DNA of 64,000 nt from Rhodobiaceae bacterium (GCA_003330885.1 CP030277.1:3460001-3524000); one strand, 5' to 3'. Shown: positions 25,193 through 36,234, counted from the first letter of the stretch. The notes: generated from the sequence alone by a model not told the origin. Made by a program: numbers and translations.

Positions 25193-26041
25193 CTATCGCA
25201 TCAATTGTCTATAGCCAATAGAAAAGGCGTTTTCCAGGAAACCGGAAAGCGCCTTCTCTGTTTGGGACGCGCTCAATACTTCCTCGCCGGTTGCAATTGC
25301 CCCAACAAAACCCTGCGTGTGCCAATGCCCCGGTATTGGTGCCTCAGGCAGGGTTGTGGAATCCAGATGAGGCCACGGATTTACGTAGAAATAGGGTTGG
25401 TCGTAGTTCTCATCTCCCGGTGACATGCCCACACCAATGCCTTTGGCTGTTTCGGAATCACCGTCTTCCAGGCTGACATAGGTGGCTATGTCGAAATGAT
25501 GAGGCCAACACCGCACAGGACTGGGGCCTGGCTTCAATTCGGCATGGTCTGCCGCGAGCCTTTTGAAGGCACTGTCGGCCAGCTCGAACCAAGCGGCAAT
25601 CGATCTGAGGCCATCCGGGAGCGTGTCGGGAATTTTTGAGATCGCCGCGACATCGCCCGGAAGGTCATACGGGAGTGTCACATCGGCGGCGGGCTTTAGA
25701 GCGACGCTGTTAAGTGCATCGTCAAGCCAGGCCGCAGCTTCGGCAAGGGTGTGGCCGGTGAGTGGGTACGCCGACGCGCCCGTTGCACTGTCGATAAGGC
25801 TGAGTTCGAAGGGAACGAGCGAGAGGCCAACATAAACTTCGCCATTGGCGCCGGGAAGGGGCTGGCTCACAAACCCTTGTGCCTCACCATCCCAGCTAAG
25901 ATTGGAGTGGCTGTCATCGGGCGATGCTGTCAGATTGGCCCGGGCTGCTTTTGTCAGAAGCTGTGCAGCGGCGTGGGCAACAGCACGGGCAGAAGAAAGT
26001 TCGGTTGGCTGCGTCGTTCTGAGTATGGGCTCATTGGACAT
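25193..26041 (-). CDS. Conserved protein of unknown function
   Basis: 282 aa, no signal peptide or membrane helix. Two features look like a conserved core: VRCWPHHFDIATYVSLE (about 181-197) and GIGVGMSPGDENYDQPYFYVNPWPH (split across about 206-230) followed by GHWHTQGFVGA. The cluster of invariant-looking His, Trp, Pro and Asp suggests an enzyme or ligand-binding fold, but I do not know its function. It starts 3 nt after the stop of the Rieske/GltB-like gene and is the third gene of that operon. A hairpin GATAGCC/GGCTATC (25178-25198) overlaps its 3' end. Confidence 0.72.
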   Translation of the reverse strand: MSNEPILRTTQPTELSSARAVAHAAAQLLTKAARANLTASPDDSHSNLSWDGEAQGFVSQPLPGANGEVYVGLSLVPFELSLIDSATGASAYPLTGHTLAEAAAWLDDALNSVALKPAADVTLPYDLPGDVAAISKIPDTLPDGLRSIAAWFELADSAFKRLAADHAELKPGPSPVRCWPHHFDIATYVSLEDGDSETAKGIGVGMSPGDENYDQPYFYVNPWPHLDSTTLPEAPIPGHWHTQGFVGAIATGEEVLSASQTEKALSGFLENAFSIGYRQLMR

Positions 26042-26044
26042 GGT

Positions 26045-27658
26045 CTATTTCACTCCGCCATAGGCAACACCAGAGAGATCGGACATTTCACGTTTCCAGG
26101 TGGTCAGATCTTCCTGAGAAAATTGCGACAGGTGAGAGTGACCGCAGGCGCGTGCCATCACCTTCATGAGCTCTGTGGAAGCGTCGAAGAAATTTTTGAG
26201 TTGATGCGCTGATTTCTCAATGACGAGACGATTTACGAGGTGGGGCTTTTGCGTTGCTATGCCGACGGGACAATTATTCGTATGGCACGCCCGCATAGCT
26301 ATGCAGCCAATCGCCTGCATGGCGGAATTGGAGATGGCAATTGCGTCTGCTCCAAGCGCCAGCGCCTTCACAAAGTCCGCCGGCTTCCGAAGCCCACCCG
26401 TGATCACCAATGTCACATTCCTACGCCCGGCCTGATCAAGGTGTTTGCGGGCCCGGGCGAGTGCCGGAATGGTCGGCACAGAAATATTGTCGCGGAAGAT
26501 GATGGGGGCTGCACCGGTGCCACCACCACGACCATCGAGGATCACATAGTCCACGCCGACCTCAAGTGCCGCATCAATATCGTTTTCGATGTGTTGTGCA
26601 GAAAGTTTGTAGCCGATCGGAATGCCGCCGGTTCGTGACCGTACTTCGTCTGCAAATTCTTTGATTTGCGAAACTTCTGTCCAGTCAGGAAACCGCGGAG
26701 GGGAAATGGCAGACACGCCTTCATTGAGGCCCCTGACTTCCGCAATTTTCCCCTTCACCTTATTTCCAGGAAGATGGCCACCAGTGCCGGTTTTCGCCCC
26801 CTGGCCACCTTTGAAGTGGAAGGCCTGAACTTTATTGAGCTTGTCCCACTCAAAGCCGAAGCGGGCCGAAGCCAGTTCGTAGAAATAGCGGGAATTGGCC
26901 TGTTGCTCTTCAGGTAACATGCCGCCCTCACCAGAGCAGATCCCTGTCCCGGCAAGTTCGGCTCCGCGTGCAAGCGCTACTTTGGCGGGCTCAGAAAGCG
27001 CACCAAAACTCATGTCGGAAACCATCAAAGGGATCTCGAGCGTCAGCGGTTTCTGCGCGTTAGGACCGATGACCACCTCTGTTCCGACTTCGTCTTCGTC
27101 CAGCAATGGCGGCTTGTGAAGTTGTGCTGTGAGCAGTTGGATGTCATCCCAGTCAGGAAGCTCAACGCGGGGCACGCCCATGGCATCGACGACCCCATGA
27201 TGACCGGTTTTGGACAGCCCATCTTTTGCATATTGTTGAATGAGCCCGTTATAGGGCTCCTCTTGCGTGCCATGGCTGGTATCGGCATAGAGGCCGAGAT
27301 ATTCATCACGGTTGAACGGCTGAGGGTTCTTTTCCGCCCAGGCGGTGACTTCTTCCTCATCAACATAGACTTTGCCGCCTTTCACCCAGGAGGTGAATTT
27401 TTCAAGAGCTTCAGAATTGTTGTATTCGGAAACGCCTGTGTCGAGCCGATAGTCCCAGTTGTGAACGCCGCATATGAGGTTGTCATTGTCATCGACAAAA
27501 CCATCGGACATGAGAGCGCCACGGTGGAGACACCGTCCGTAAAAAACCGAGATTTCTTTGTCGAACCGAACGATCACAAGATCAACTGTGTCCACAAGCG
27601 CATAATGCGGTTCCCGGTCTTTCAAATCATCAAGTTTGGCGATCGCTACTTTTTTCAT
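26045..27658 (-). CDS. Rieske domain fused to a glutamate-synthase-like FMN/[3Fe-4S] domain
   Basis: 537 aa. Residues about 1-105 form a Rieske domain with C43-x-H45 and C63-x2-H66. From about 150 onward the protein matches the FMN-binding central/synthase part of glutamate synthase (GltB) and related archaeal-type proteins: SDMSFGALSEPAKVALARGA, FHFKGGQGAKTGTGGHLPG, LDGRGGGTGAAP and a [3Fe-4S] motif C452-x5-C458-x4-C463. There is no glutaminase domain, so it cannot be a standard ammonia-releasing GltB. The ATG at 27658 follows AGGA with good spacing. It is in an operon with an antiporter gene (16-20 nt upstream) and a conserved unknown (3 nt downstream). Substrate unknown. Confidence 0.85.
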   Translation of the reverse strand: MKKVAIAKLDDLKDREPHYALVDTVDLVIVRFDKEISVFYGRCLHRGALMSDGFVDDNDNLICGVHNWDYRLDTGVSEYNNSEALEKFTSWVKGGKVYVDEEEVTAWAEKNPQPFNRDEYLGLYADTSHGTQEEPYNGLIQQYAKDGLSKTGHHGVVDAMGVPRVELPDWDDIQLLTAQLHKPPLLDEDEVGTEVVIGPNAQKPLTLEIPLMVSDMSFGALSEPAKVALARGAELAGTGICSGEGGMLPEEQQANSRYFYELASARFGFEWDKLNKVQAFHFKGGQGAKTGTGGHLPGNKVKGKIAEVRGLNEGVSAISPPRFPDWTEVSQIKEFADEVRSRTGGIPIGYKLSAQHIENDIDAALEVGVDYVILDGRGGGTGAAPIIFRDNISVPTIPALARARKHLDQAGRRNVTLVITGGLRKPADFVKALALGADAIAISNSAMQAIGCIAMRACHTNNCPVGIATQKPHLVNRLVIEKSAHQLKNFFDASTELMKVMARACGHSHLSQFSQEDLTTWKREMSDLSGVAYGGVK

Positions 27659-27677
27659 CACGGGTCCTGTCAGTGAG

Positions 27678-28931
27678 TTAGGTATCGTCGGTTACCAGCG
27701 GCTTGGCTGAGTGAGTAATGGGTTCGGCCTCGGGACATTTGCCCTTAGATCCAACATGAGCGCCGTACCATCGCGCGGCGGGCAAGGCGGAGAGGCCATG
27801 AAGAAAAGCGCTGATCCATACTGCATTGATCGCGATGTAGAGAATAGGTTCGCCTAGTTCCATATCGATCTGCTGGACAATCAAGAGCGCAAAAAGCGCC
27901 GTGGCGAGACCTCGGGGGCCGAACCAGCCAAAGAACAAGCGTGTGGTCGTCGACGCGTCAGTGCCGATGAGTGAAAGCCAAATGGCAAGCGGACGCACGA
28001 CAAATAGACTGACGAGGATAAGAGCGAGTGTAGACCAGGTAAGGTGTTGGATTGCTTCTGGTACGAGCGCAGCACCGAGCAGGAAGAAAGCCGCCCATGT
28101 CAGGAGTTGGCCTTCGCTTTCTGTAAATTCATAGATGAACTTACAGCGTCCCTTCACCACATTGCCGAAGCAGAGCCCCGCGACGAACGCGGAGATGAAA
28201 CCATTGCCATCGACGAGTGTCGCCGCGAGATAGGCAGCGCCTGCCAGAGCGATGGCCCCGACGCCTTCATAGGTATCAGAGGTGAAGTCATGGGATTTCG
28301 CCCAAATCAAGACCCGTCCACCGAGATACCCCATAGCGATCCCGACAAGCGGCCCAAGGACCAGCTGTTTGGCGCCGAAAAGAGCCCAGTCGACGCCGTT
28401 CTGGTCCATGGCTTCCGCCGTCAGGCTCGCAAAGAGGAGGATCGCCGGCAGTGCAATACCGTCATTTAGTCCGCTCTCAACGGTGAGCGCGCGGCGGGGG
28501 CGTTCTGGCACATCCGGATTGGTGACAACGGCCTGACCAAGAGCTGCATCGGTCGGCGCCAGTATGGCAGCCATGAGAACAAGCGCCACAAGTGGCCATC
28601 CGGGCAGAAACGGCGCCGCCGCGAGCGTGCCCAAGGCAATGGTGAGGGGCAATCCGATCAACAACATGCGCTGCGGCCAGACATGCCTTTCTTTCAAGGC
28701 CTCGAGATCGATTTGCGAGGCATCGAGGAAGAGCAGAATAACCAACGCAATTTCAGCGACGAGGTGAAGAGTTTCTTCCGCATCTCCATGAAGCATCATG
28801 CCTGAATGAGAGAGGAGGAAGCCAAAGCTCAAAAAGACCATCGGTGCCGTGATGACGGTGGTCGTCAACCGCTTGGCGATCATCGTATAGCCCATCGTAA
28901 AGACGGCAGCGATCAAGAGCACCGAAGTCAT
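27678..28931 (-). CDS. Cation:proton antiporter, CPA1 (NhaP-like)
   Basis: 417 aa with about 12 transmembrane helices. The exchanger core shows FLDASQIDLEAL, ILAPTDAALGQAVVTNP (with the conserved Asp in APTD) and ALTVESGLNDGIALPAIL (ESGLNDG), all hallmarks of CPA1 Na+(K+)/H+ antiporters. No C-terminal regulatory TrkA domain. First gene of the antiporter, Rieske/GltB-like, unknown operon. The 5' flank (28932-29100) shows no other gene. Confidence 0.9.
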   Translation of the reverse strand: MTSVLLIAAVFTMGYTMIAKRLTTTVITAPMVFLSFGFLLSHSGMMLHGDAEETLHLVAEIALVILLFLDASQIDLEALKERHVWPQRMLLIGLPLTIALGTLAAAPFLPGWPLVALVLMAAILAPTDAALGQAVVTNPDVPERPRRALTVESGLNDGIALPAILLFASLTAEAMDQNGVDWALFGAKQLVLGPLVGIAMGYLGGRVLIWAKSHDFTSDTYEGVGAIALAGAAYLAATLVDGNGFISAFVAGLCFGNVVKGRCKFIYEFTESEGQLLTWAAFFLLGAALVPEAIQHLTWSTLALILVSLFVVRPLAIWLSLIGTDASTTTRLFFGWFGPRGLATALFALLIVQQIDMELGEPILYIAINAVWISAFLHGLSALPAARWYGAHVGSKGKCPEAEPITHSAKPLVTDDT

Positions 28932-29100
28932 ATACCCCCCAGAAAGTCTGCGAGGGCGCAGACCCTCATCAAACTAGAGCAAACAGGCTACACGGATAGG
29001 ACGGGCCGCGAAATCACGACGGTGGGGGTGCCTGATCACATTTTCTCGCAAACCTGTGGGAAACAGTGTTTGCAGGGTGTTTTGGGAGCGGAATGCTCAT

Positions 29101-29132
29101 AAAAAAGGCTGTTCCTCAGGAACAGCCTTTTT
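29101..29132. terminator. Bidirectional terminator
   Basis: AAAAAAGGCTGTTCCT faces AGGAACAGCCTTTTT, a perfect stem with A-run on one side and T-run on the other, so it can act in both directions. It directly follows the 3' end of the second BVMO gene on the minus strand. Confidence 0.88.
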
Positions 29133-29164
29133 GTCACTTTGACGCTTGATGTTAGGTTTCAAGC

Positions 29165-30652
29165 TTAAGCAGCTTCTTTTGCTGTCTCTTGTTTTGCAGC
29201 CGACCCTGTCGCACGAGAGAACGTCATCGTTCCGTCTTCCACCTTGCCATATCCAAGCGTCACGATATCAAGCGCATAGTTCTGGTGCTGTTTCCAAGGC
29301 GCGTTGGCGCCCTGCTTTGGAAGAATGCCCTGAGCGCGTTGAATATAGCCTGAAGAGAGGTTCAGCCATGGTTCTTCTTCCATGCTGTCATCTTCCAGCA
29401 CTGGCATGCACTGCTGCGTGCCTGTTTTATCCATGTGGTTGATCAGACGTGCGACGTAGCCGCAAGTGAGGTCACACTTCAATGTCCAGGATGCGTTCGT
29501 GTACCCGAAGGATGAAGCCAGGTTTGGCACATTGGAATACATGATGCCTTTATAGCTGATCGTATCGGCGAAGTTCACGGGCTTGCCATCGACGCTCACT
29601 GTCATGCCACCCAGAACTTCGAGCTTCAGACCTGTGGCGGAGACAACAAGATCCGCTTCAAGTTCTTCGCCAGATGAAAGCTTGATACCTGTTTCGGTAA
29701 ACGTATCGATTGTGTCTGTGACGACCGACGCGGTACCTGCATTAATGGCATCGAACATGTCCCCATTGGGGACCAGGCAAAGACGCTGATCCCAGGGATT
29801 GTATGTTGGTGTGAAGTGTTTCTCCACATCATAGTCTGGCCCAAGCGCTTCGCGGACCTGGCCAAGCAACAGGTCTTTGACTTTGCCAGGGGCTCTCTTG
29901 CAGAGATTGAAGAAATACATACCCAGAAGCACATTCTTCCAGCGTGTTATCCCGTAGGCGAGCTTTGCTGGCAGGTTGCGACGCAGGAAGTTTGCAATCG
30001 CATCCTGTGAAGGACGTGCAGCCATATAGGTTGGCGAACGTTGAAGCATGGTGACATGCTTCGCTTCCCCAGCCATCTCCGGGATGAGTGTAACGGCAGT
30101 TGCCCCCGACCCGATCACCACCACGTTTTTGTCTTTGTAGACAATGTCGTCAGTCCACTTTTGCGGGTGAACAAAACGCCCTTTGAAATCATCTACCCCA
30201 GCGAAGTCCGGCGTGTAGCCTTCTTTGTAGCTGTAATAACCGCTGCACATGAACAGGAAGTTGCAGCTCATCTGGATCATCTCGCCGTCGCGTTCAACAT
30301 CCAGCGTCCATTGAGCATCTGCTGTCGACCACGCGGCGTTTTTCACCATGTGGTTGTAACGGATCTTTTTGTCGATGCCGTTTTCAGTCGCCGTTTCTTC
30401 CAGGTATTTCAGAATGGACGGGCCATCAGCAATTGCCTCGGCGTCGCGCCAGGGTTTGAAGGAGTAGCCCAGCGTGTACATGTCGGAGTCTGAGCGGATG
30501 CCAGGATACTTAAACAAATCCCAGGTGCCGCCCATCGTATGGCGGCCTTCGAGAATGACATAATCCTTGTTCGGGCAGTCCTTTTGCAGGTGATAGCCCG
30601 CGCCAATTCCGGAAATTCCAGCACCGACCACTACAACATCAATATGTTCCAT
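29165..30652 (-). CDS. Flavin-dependent Baeyer-Villiger-type monooxygenase (paralogue 2)
   Basis: 495 aa. FAD motif GAGISG at 10-15, BVMO-typical MGGTWDLFKYPGIRSDSD, fingerprint FKGRFVHPQKWT at 156-167 (Thr instead of Pro/Asp at the last position), and second Rossmann GSGATA near 181. Strongly similar along its length to the protein at 20239-21741, so the two are paralogues; the C-terminal ends differ, with an Ala/Lys/Glu-rich tail here. It is divergent from the GST/acyl-CoA dehydrogenase unit. Substrate cannot be predicted. Confidence 0.92.
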   Translation of the reverse strand: MEHIDVVVVGAGISGIGAGYHLQKDCPNKDYVILEGRHTMGGTWDLFKYPGIRSDSDMYTLGYSFKPWRDAEAIADGPSILKYLEETATENGIDKKIRYNHMVKNAAWSTADAQWTLDVERDGEMIQMSCNFLFMCSGYYSYKEGYTPDFAGVDDFKGRFVHPQKWTDDIVYKDKNVVVIGSGATAVTLIPEMAGEAKHVTMLQRSPTYMAARPSQDAIANFLRRNLPAKLAYGITRWKNVLLGMYFFNLCKRAPGKVKDLLLGQVREALGPDYDVEKHFTPTYNPWDQRLCLVPNGDMFDAINAGTASVVTDTIDTFTETGIKLSSGEELEADLVVSATGLKLEVLGGMTVSVDGKPVNFADTISYKGIMYSNVPNLASSFGYTNASWTLKCDLTCGYVARLINHMDKTGTQQCMPVLEDDSMEEEPWLNLSSGYIQRAQGILPKQGANAPWKQHQNYALDIVTLGYGKVEDGTMTFSRATGSAAKQETAKEAA

Positions 30653-30972
30653 TCGTGCGCATTCCTATAAAATGACAAATTATCAGTTTGGCGGACCATA
30701 GCACGAATCTAGGGTGTTGAAGCAAGGGGTCAAAAATGACCGAAATGAGCGGTTTTTGAGATGCAGCGCTCGACTTGGACCCGAAAAACCTCGATTCGAG
30801 CACGCTTTGCAGAGGTCTTTTGCGGTGGTGTGAGAGCGAAATGAGTGAGCTGATGAAGCGATGCCGCTACGGAAGCTTGGGCCTTTGAAGGCGCGTTTGA
30901 ATTGTCCAATCTCTTGTGATGAACTCCGCCCGCGTCGCGATGGGCGGCGGCAGGAAAGTCGGAGGCAGGTAC
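30653..30972. promoter_or_regulatory. 320-bp divergent region (BVMO 2 / GST operon)
   Basis: No gene found. The BVMO-proximal end holds the shared operator-like box (30668-30686). Elsewhere there is no obvious dyad or promoter pair; GGAGGCAGG before the GST start codon is the ribosome site. Confidence 0.4.
30668..30686 (-). promoter_or_regulatory. Operator-like box shared with the first BVMO gene (copy 2)
   Basis: On the minus strand it reads CTGATAATTTGTCATTTTA, 16 bp before the BVMO start codon, and matches the box upstream of the other BVMO gene at 15 of 19 positions. Location between start codon and promoter fits repressor control. Confidence 0.5.
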
Positions 30973-31578
30973 ATGAAACTCTACCATTGCAAGGGCGCAC
31001 GATCGGTTCGTCCGCTCTGGACATTGGAGGAAATGGGCCTCAACTATGAATTGGAGTCGATGAAATTCCCGCCTCGGTTCCTGCGTGATGGCTACACAGA
31101 CCTCAACCCCATCGGAACTGTGCCCTACTTCGTTGACGGCGATGTTGAGATGACAGAGTCCGCAGGCATCTCGCAATACCTTGTAGATGTGCATGGACCA
31201 TCGGACATCGGCCTGAAGCCCGGCGACAAAGACTATGGAGCCTATCTCAACTGGCTCCATCGAAGCGATGCAACGCTGACATTCCCGCAGACAATTGTGT
31301 TGCGCTACACGCAGCTGGAACCGGAGGAACGCCGGATCAAGCAAGCCGCAGACGATTATGCGCAATGGTTCTTCTCGCGCCTCAAGTCGGTAGAGCTGGC
31401 GACCGCAGATCGCGAGTACCTGTGTGCCGGTCGGTTTACCATTGCTGATATTTGTGTGGGCTATGCCCTCTACCTGGCAGACACTTTGGGCTTCCGCGAC
31501 GGCTTCAAGGCCAACACAGAAGAATACTACGCCCGTCTGACTGAGCGCCCCGCGTTCAAACGTGCCATCGAACTATAG
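30973..31578 (+). CDS. Glutathione S-transferase family protein
   Basis: 201 aa. Thioredoxin-like N-domain (about 1-78) with KLYHCKGARSVRPLWTLEE (the active-site Ser/Cys region) and NPIGTVPYFVDGDVEMTESAGISQYL, which is the glutathione-gamma-glutamyl site; all-helical C-domain with the N-capping FTIADICVGYAL. The ATG at 30973 follows GGAGGCAGG; upstream in-frame codons show no similarity. It begins an operon with two acyl-CoA dehydrogenases 17 and 22 nt apart. Role could be glutathione conjugation of an enone or epoxide made in the same pathway (inference). Confidence 0.9.
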   Translation: MKLYHCKGARSVRPLWTLEEMGLNYELESMKFPPRFLRDGYTDLNPIGTVPYFVDGDVEMTESAGISQYLVDVHGPSDIGLKPGDKDYGAYLNWLHRSDATLTFPQTIVLRYTQLEPEERRIKQAADDYAQWFFSRLKSVELATADREYLCAGRFTIADICVGYALYLADTLGFRDGFKANTEEYYARLTERPAFKRAIEL

Positions 31579-31595
31579 AGAAGCAAGGATCTGTC

Positions 31596-32804
31596 ATGAG
31601 CGCGATCAGTGAAAAAGAACTAAGCGACTACCGCAACGAAGCCGCTGCCTGGTTTGCAGAGAATACAATTGCCGATCCCGGCTTCATGCTCCCGCTTACC
31701 TTCATGGAAGTAGGAACAGACCAGCAATTTGAGTTCCTGCGTGAATGGCAGAACAAAGTCTATGAGGCAGGCTATCTGGGTGCTGCCTGGCCAAAAGCAT
31801 ATGGCGGTGGCGGCCTCGACCAGAAGTTCCAGACCATTGCGACGGAAGAAATGGCAAAGGCCAACGGGCCCATCATGCTAAACGCCATCGGCCTCAATTG
31901 GGCTGGCCCCCTCATCCTGGACATGGGTACCGAAGAAGAGCGCAACCGTTACATCAAAGGCATTCTGTCCGCAGAGGACATCTGGTGTCAGGGTTTCTCA
32001 GAGCCGGAAAACGGATCTGACCTCGGTAACGCCCAAACCAAAGCCGTGCGCGATGGTGATGACTGGGTGCTGAACGGTTCAAAAATCTGGACGACCCAAG
32101 GCAACTACGCCAAGTACATGATCCTGCTGGCACGAACCAACCCAGATGCGCCGAACAAATATGCGGGGCTTAGCTTCTTCCTGTCGCCTATGCATGTTGA
32201 TGGGGTTGAGACTGTACCTATTCGTAAGCTCACCGGTGAGTATGGCTTCACACAAACCTTCTTTACCGACGCGCGCATACCCGGCGACTGCCTCATGGGC
32301 GAAGAGGGTGAAGGATGGCGTGTTGCCATGCGCACACTGGAATATGAGCGTGGTGTAAGGGGTGGGCAGCCCGGTGGGTATGTCATGCGCGCGTCAGACC
32401 CGTTTGAGATTGTAGAGCTTGCGCGAAAGGCAACACGCGGCGGCAAGCCTGCCTTGGAAGATCCTGTTATCAAAGATCAACTCATCCAACTGATGATTGA
32501 AGCGCGGGCGCTTCAGCTGAACTCCAAACGCGGGCACATTCAGCCTCTGGTTCAAGACAAACCTGCGTCTCTTGCGCTCTCAAGCAAGCTTATGGCGACG
32601 GAATTTATGCGCCGACTGAATGAATTTGCGATCACCTTGCAAGGCCAACGTGGTGCCTACTATGTGGGTGAACCGGATGCCTATGACAAAGGTCTCTGGC
32701 AGCGTGCCTATCTTAACTCATTCTCTGCGACTATCGGGGGCGGCACCTCGCAAATCCAGCGCAACATTATCGGTGAGCATGTGCTCGGCCTGCCAAAAAG
32801 CTGA
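31596..32804 (+). CDS. Acyl-CoA dehydrogenase, putative catalytic subunit of a heteromeric pair
   Basis: 402 aa. Flavoenzyme forming an enoyl-CoA. Domains: N-terminal helices (1-125), beta domain with WCQGFSEPENGSDLGNAQTKA (about 130-150) and KIWTTQGNYA, C-terminal helices with the FAD-site GGGTSQIQRNIIGEHVLGLP. The usual catalytic Glu at the TSxIQ site (YEGTSEI in SCAD/MCAD) is Gly here, but E251 in LEYERGV lies where steroid-type FadE26/ChsE4 enzymes have theirs. That and the adjacent second dehydrogenase gene suggest an alpha2beta2 enzyme. Polyketide, steroid or branched substrates are typical for such pairs. Confidence 0.9.
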   Translation: MSAISEKELSDYRNEAAAWFAENTIADPGFMLPLTFMEVGTDQQFEFLREWQNKVYEAGYLGAAWPKAYGGGGLDQKFQTIATEEMAKANGPIMLNAIGLNWAGPLILDMGTEEERNRYIKGILSAEDIWCQGFSEPENGSDLGNAQTKAVRDGDDWVLNGSKIWTTQGNYAKYMILLARTNPDAPNKYAGLSFFLSPMHVDGVETVPIRKLTGEYGFTQTFFTDARIPGDCLMGEEGEGWRVAMRTLEYERGVRGGQPGGYVMRASDPFEIVELARKATRGGKPALEDPVIKDQLIQLMIEARALQLNSKRGHIQPLVQDKPASLALSSKLMATEFMRRLNEFAITLQGQRGAYYVGEPDAYDKGLWQRAYLNSFSATIGGGTSQIQRNIIGEHVLGLPKS

Positions 32805-32826
32805 ACCGGGTTGAAGGAACAATAAT

Positions 32827-33951
32827 ATGACAAAACGGGCAACCATCGGTTTTAGTGAAGAGCAGGCACAGCTACTCGACGTAGCGACGACTTTCTGTCG
32901 CGATAAGTCACCGATCGAAAAAGTCCGCTCCTTGCTGGAAGACGAGCGGGGATATGACGAGGCGATCTGGTCAGAGATGGCGGAACTCGGCTGGCTCGCG
33001 ATTGCCGTGCCGGAAGAATTTGGCGGCATTGGTCTGGGGATGGCCGAAGTCGTGCCTGTTGTTGAACAAATGGGCCGGACCATGATGGCGGGACCATTTG
33101 TGAGCACGACACTCGCTGCACAAGCAATTCTGTTAGCCGGAACAGACGGCCAGAAACAAAAACATCTGGCCGATCTTTGTGCGGGGACGAAGGCCACCCT
33201 TGCGCTGAGTGAACCCCATGGTGACTGGGATCTCGGGCATGTCGAATGCGCAGCAGAGCGCACAGGAGATACGCTCAAGCTCTCAGGGCGTAAAACCTTC
33301 GTGGAAAACGCGGAGACTGCAGACCTTCTTCTCGTTTCAGTATCTCTCGATGGCGCACCAGCACTTGTGGTAGTCGAGCGATCTGCTCTTCCTGAAGGTG
33401 CGCTCCGCCGCGAGGTGGTGATTGACGAAACACGCCGCTCCTATCAAGTGACCTTTGATGGTGTCGAGGTTTCCACTGATGGGCTGCTGGATCCCGCACT
33501 CACCAGTGCCGCGCTTACGCATGTGGATCTTTGTGCCTCACTATTGCTCTCTGCTGAAATGTGCGGCGCTGCAGCCAGCTGTATCGACTACACGGTCGAC
33601 TATCTTCAGACGCGTAAGCAGTTTGGCAAGAAGATCGGATCTTATCAGGCGTTGAAACATCCGATCGTGGATGCCCATGTGGGGTATGAACAGGCGCGCT
33701 CCCATCTCTATTGCGCAGCGTTTAACTTCACGCAACAGGGCGAAGGGGAAGTCGCAACACGGATCGCGAAAGCCCAGGCTGGCGATGCGCTCTCCTTTGC
33801 AGCCGATCGAGCCATCCAGTTCCACGGTGGTTTTGGCTTCACCCATGATTGCGATGCACAACTCTATCGCCGTCGCTCGCTCTGGTGCGAAAACCAGCAC
33901 GGCGACGCTGCCTATCAGCGGGCGAAGCTCGCAGACCTGCTTCTTCAATAG
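32827..33951 (+). CDS. Acyl-CoA dehydrogenase, putative non-catalytic partner subunit
   Basis: 374 aa, 22 nt after the previous dehydrogenase. Standard three-domain fold: MGRTMMAGPFVSTTLAAQA, then a beta domain and C-terminal helices with KKIGSYQALKHPIVDA and IQFHGGFGFTHDCDAQLYRRR. The last motif normally reads GGxGFTWExD, where the Glu is the base; here it is Asp within THDCD. This subunit may therefore be non-catalytic or altered in specificity, completing a heteromer with its neighbour. Related pairs act in side-chain degradation of steroids and in other bulky acyl-CoAs. Confidence 0.88.
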   Translation: MTKRATIGFSEEQAQLLDVATTFCRDKSPIEKVRSLLEDERGYDEAIWSEMAELGWLAIAVPEEFGGIGLGMAEVVPVVEQMGRTMMAGPFVSTTLAAQAILLAGTDGQKQKHLADLCAGTKATLALSEPHGDWDLGHVECAAERTGDTLKLSGRKTFVENAETADLLLVSVSLDGAPALVVVERSALPEGALRREVVIDETRRSYQVTFDGVEVSTDGLLDPALTSAALTHVDLCASLLLSAEMCGAAASCIDYTVDYLQTRKQFGKKIGSYQALKHPIVDAHVGYEQARSHLYCAAFNFTQQGEGEVATRIAKAQAGDALSFAADRAIQFHGGFGFTHDCDAQLYRRRSLWCENQHGDAAYQRAKLADLLLQ

Positions 33952-34095
33952 GCGGCTTCCGCATTGACGTAGCGTTTCTGGGCATGTTCAGCCGCGGGCA
34001 GGATGCTGCACGAATTTGCACGTCAATGTTGGTTGCCGGATGAGGTTCCTTGGTCCATTTCTATAAGGAATGGGCGCCACCTGGGGGCGCGATAA

Positions 34096-36144
<2,049 letters not shown>

Positions 36145-36234
36145 ACACGTTTTTGCTGTCGGTGAGTGCTTGCGGCAGAACCCGGAACCATGGGAGGTTT
36201 GAAACCTTCAGGTGGAGTGGTCGGGGAGCGCCTC

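Noticed and set aside
25178-25198. Terminator between gmd and the unknown gene
   Set aside because: GATAGCC/GGCTATC forms a hairpin but has no T-run on either side and overlaps the 3' coding end, so it was not called as a terminator.
26045-27658. Glutamate synthase large subunit
   Set aside because: The glutaminase domain is absent and a Rieske domain is present instead, so the gltB name would mislead.
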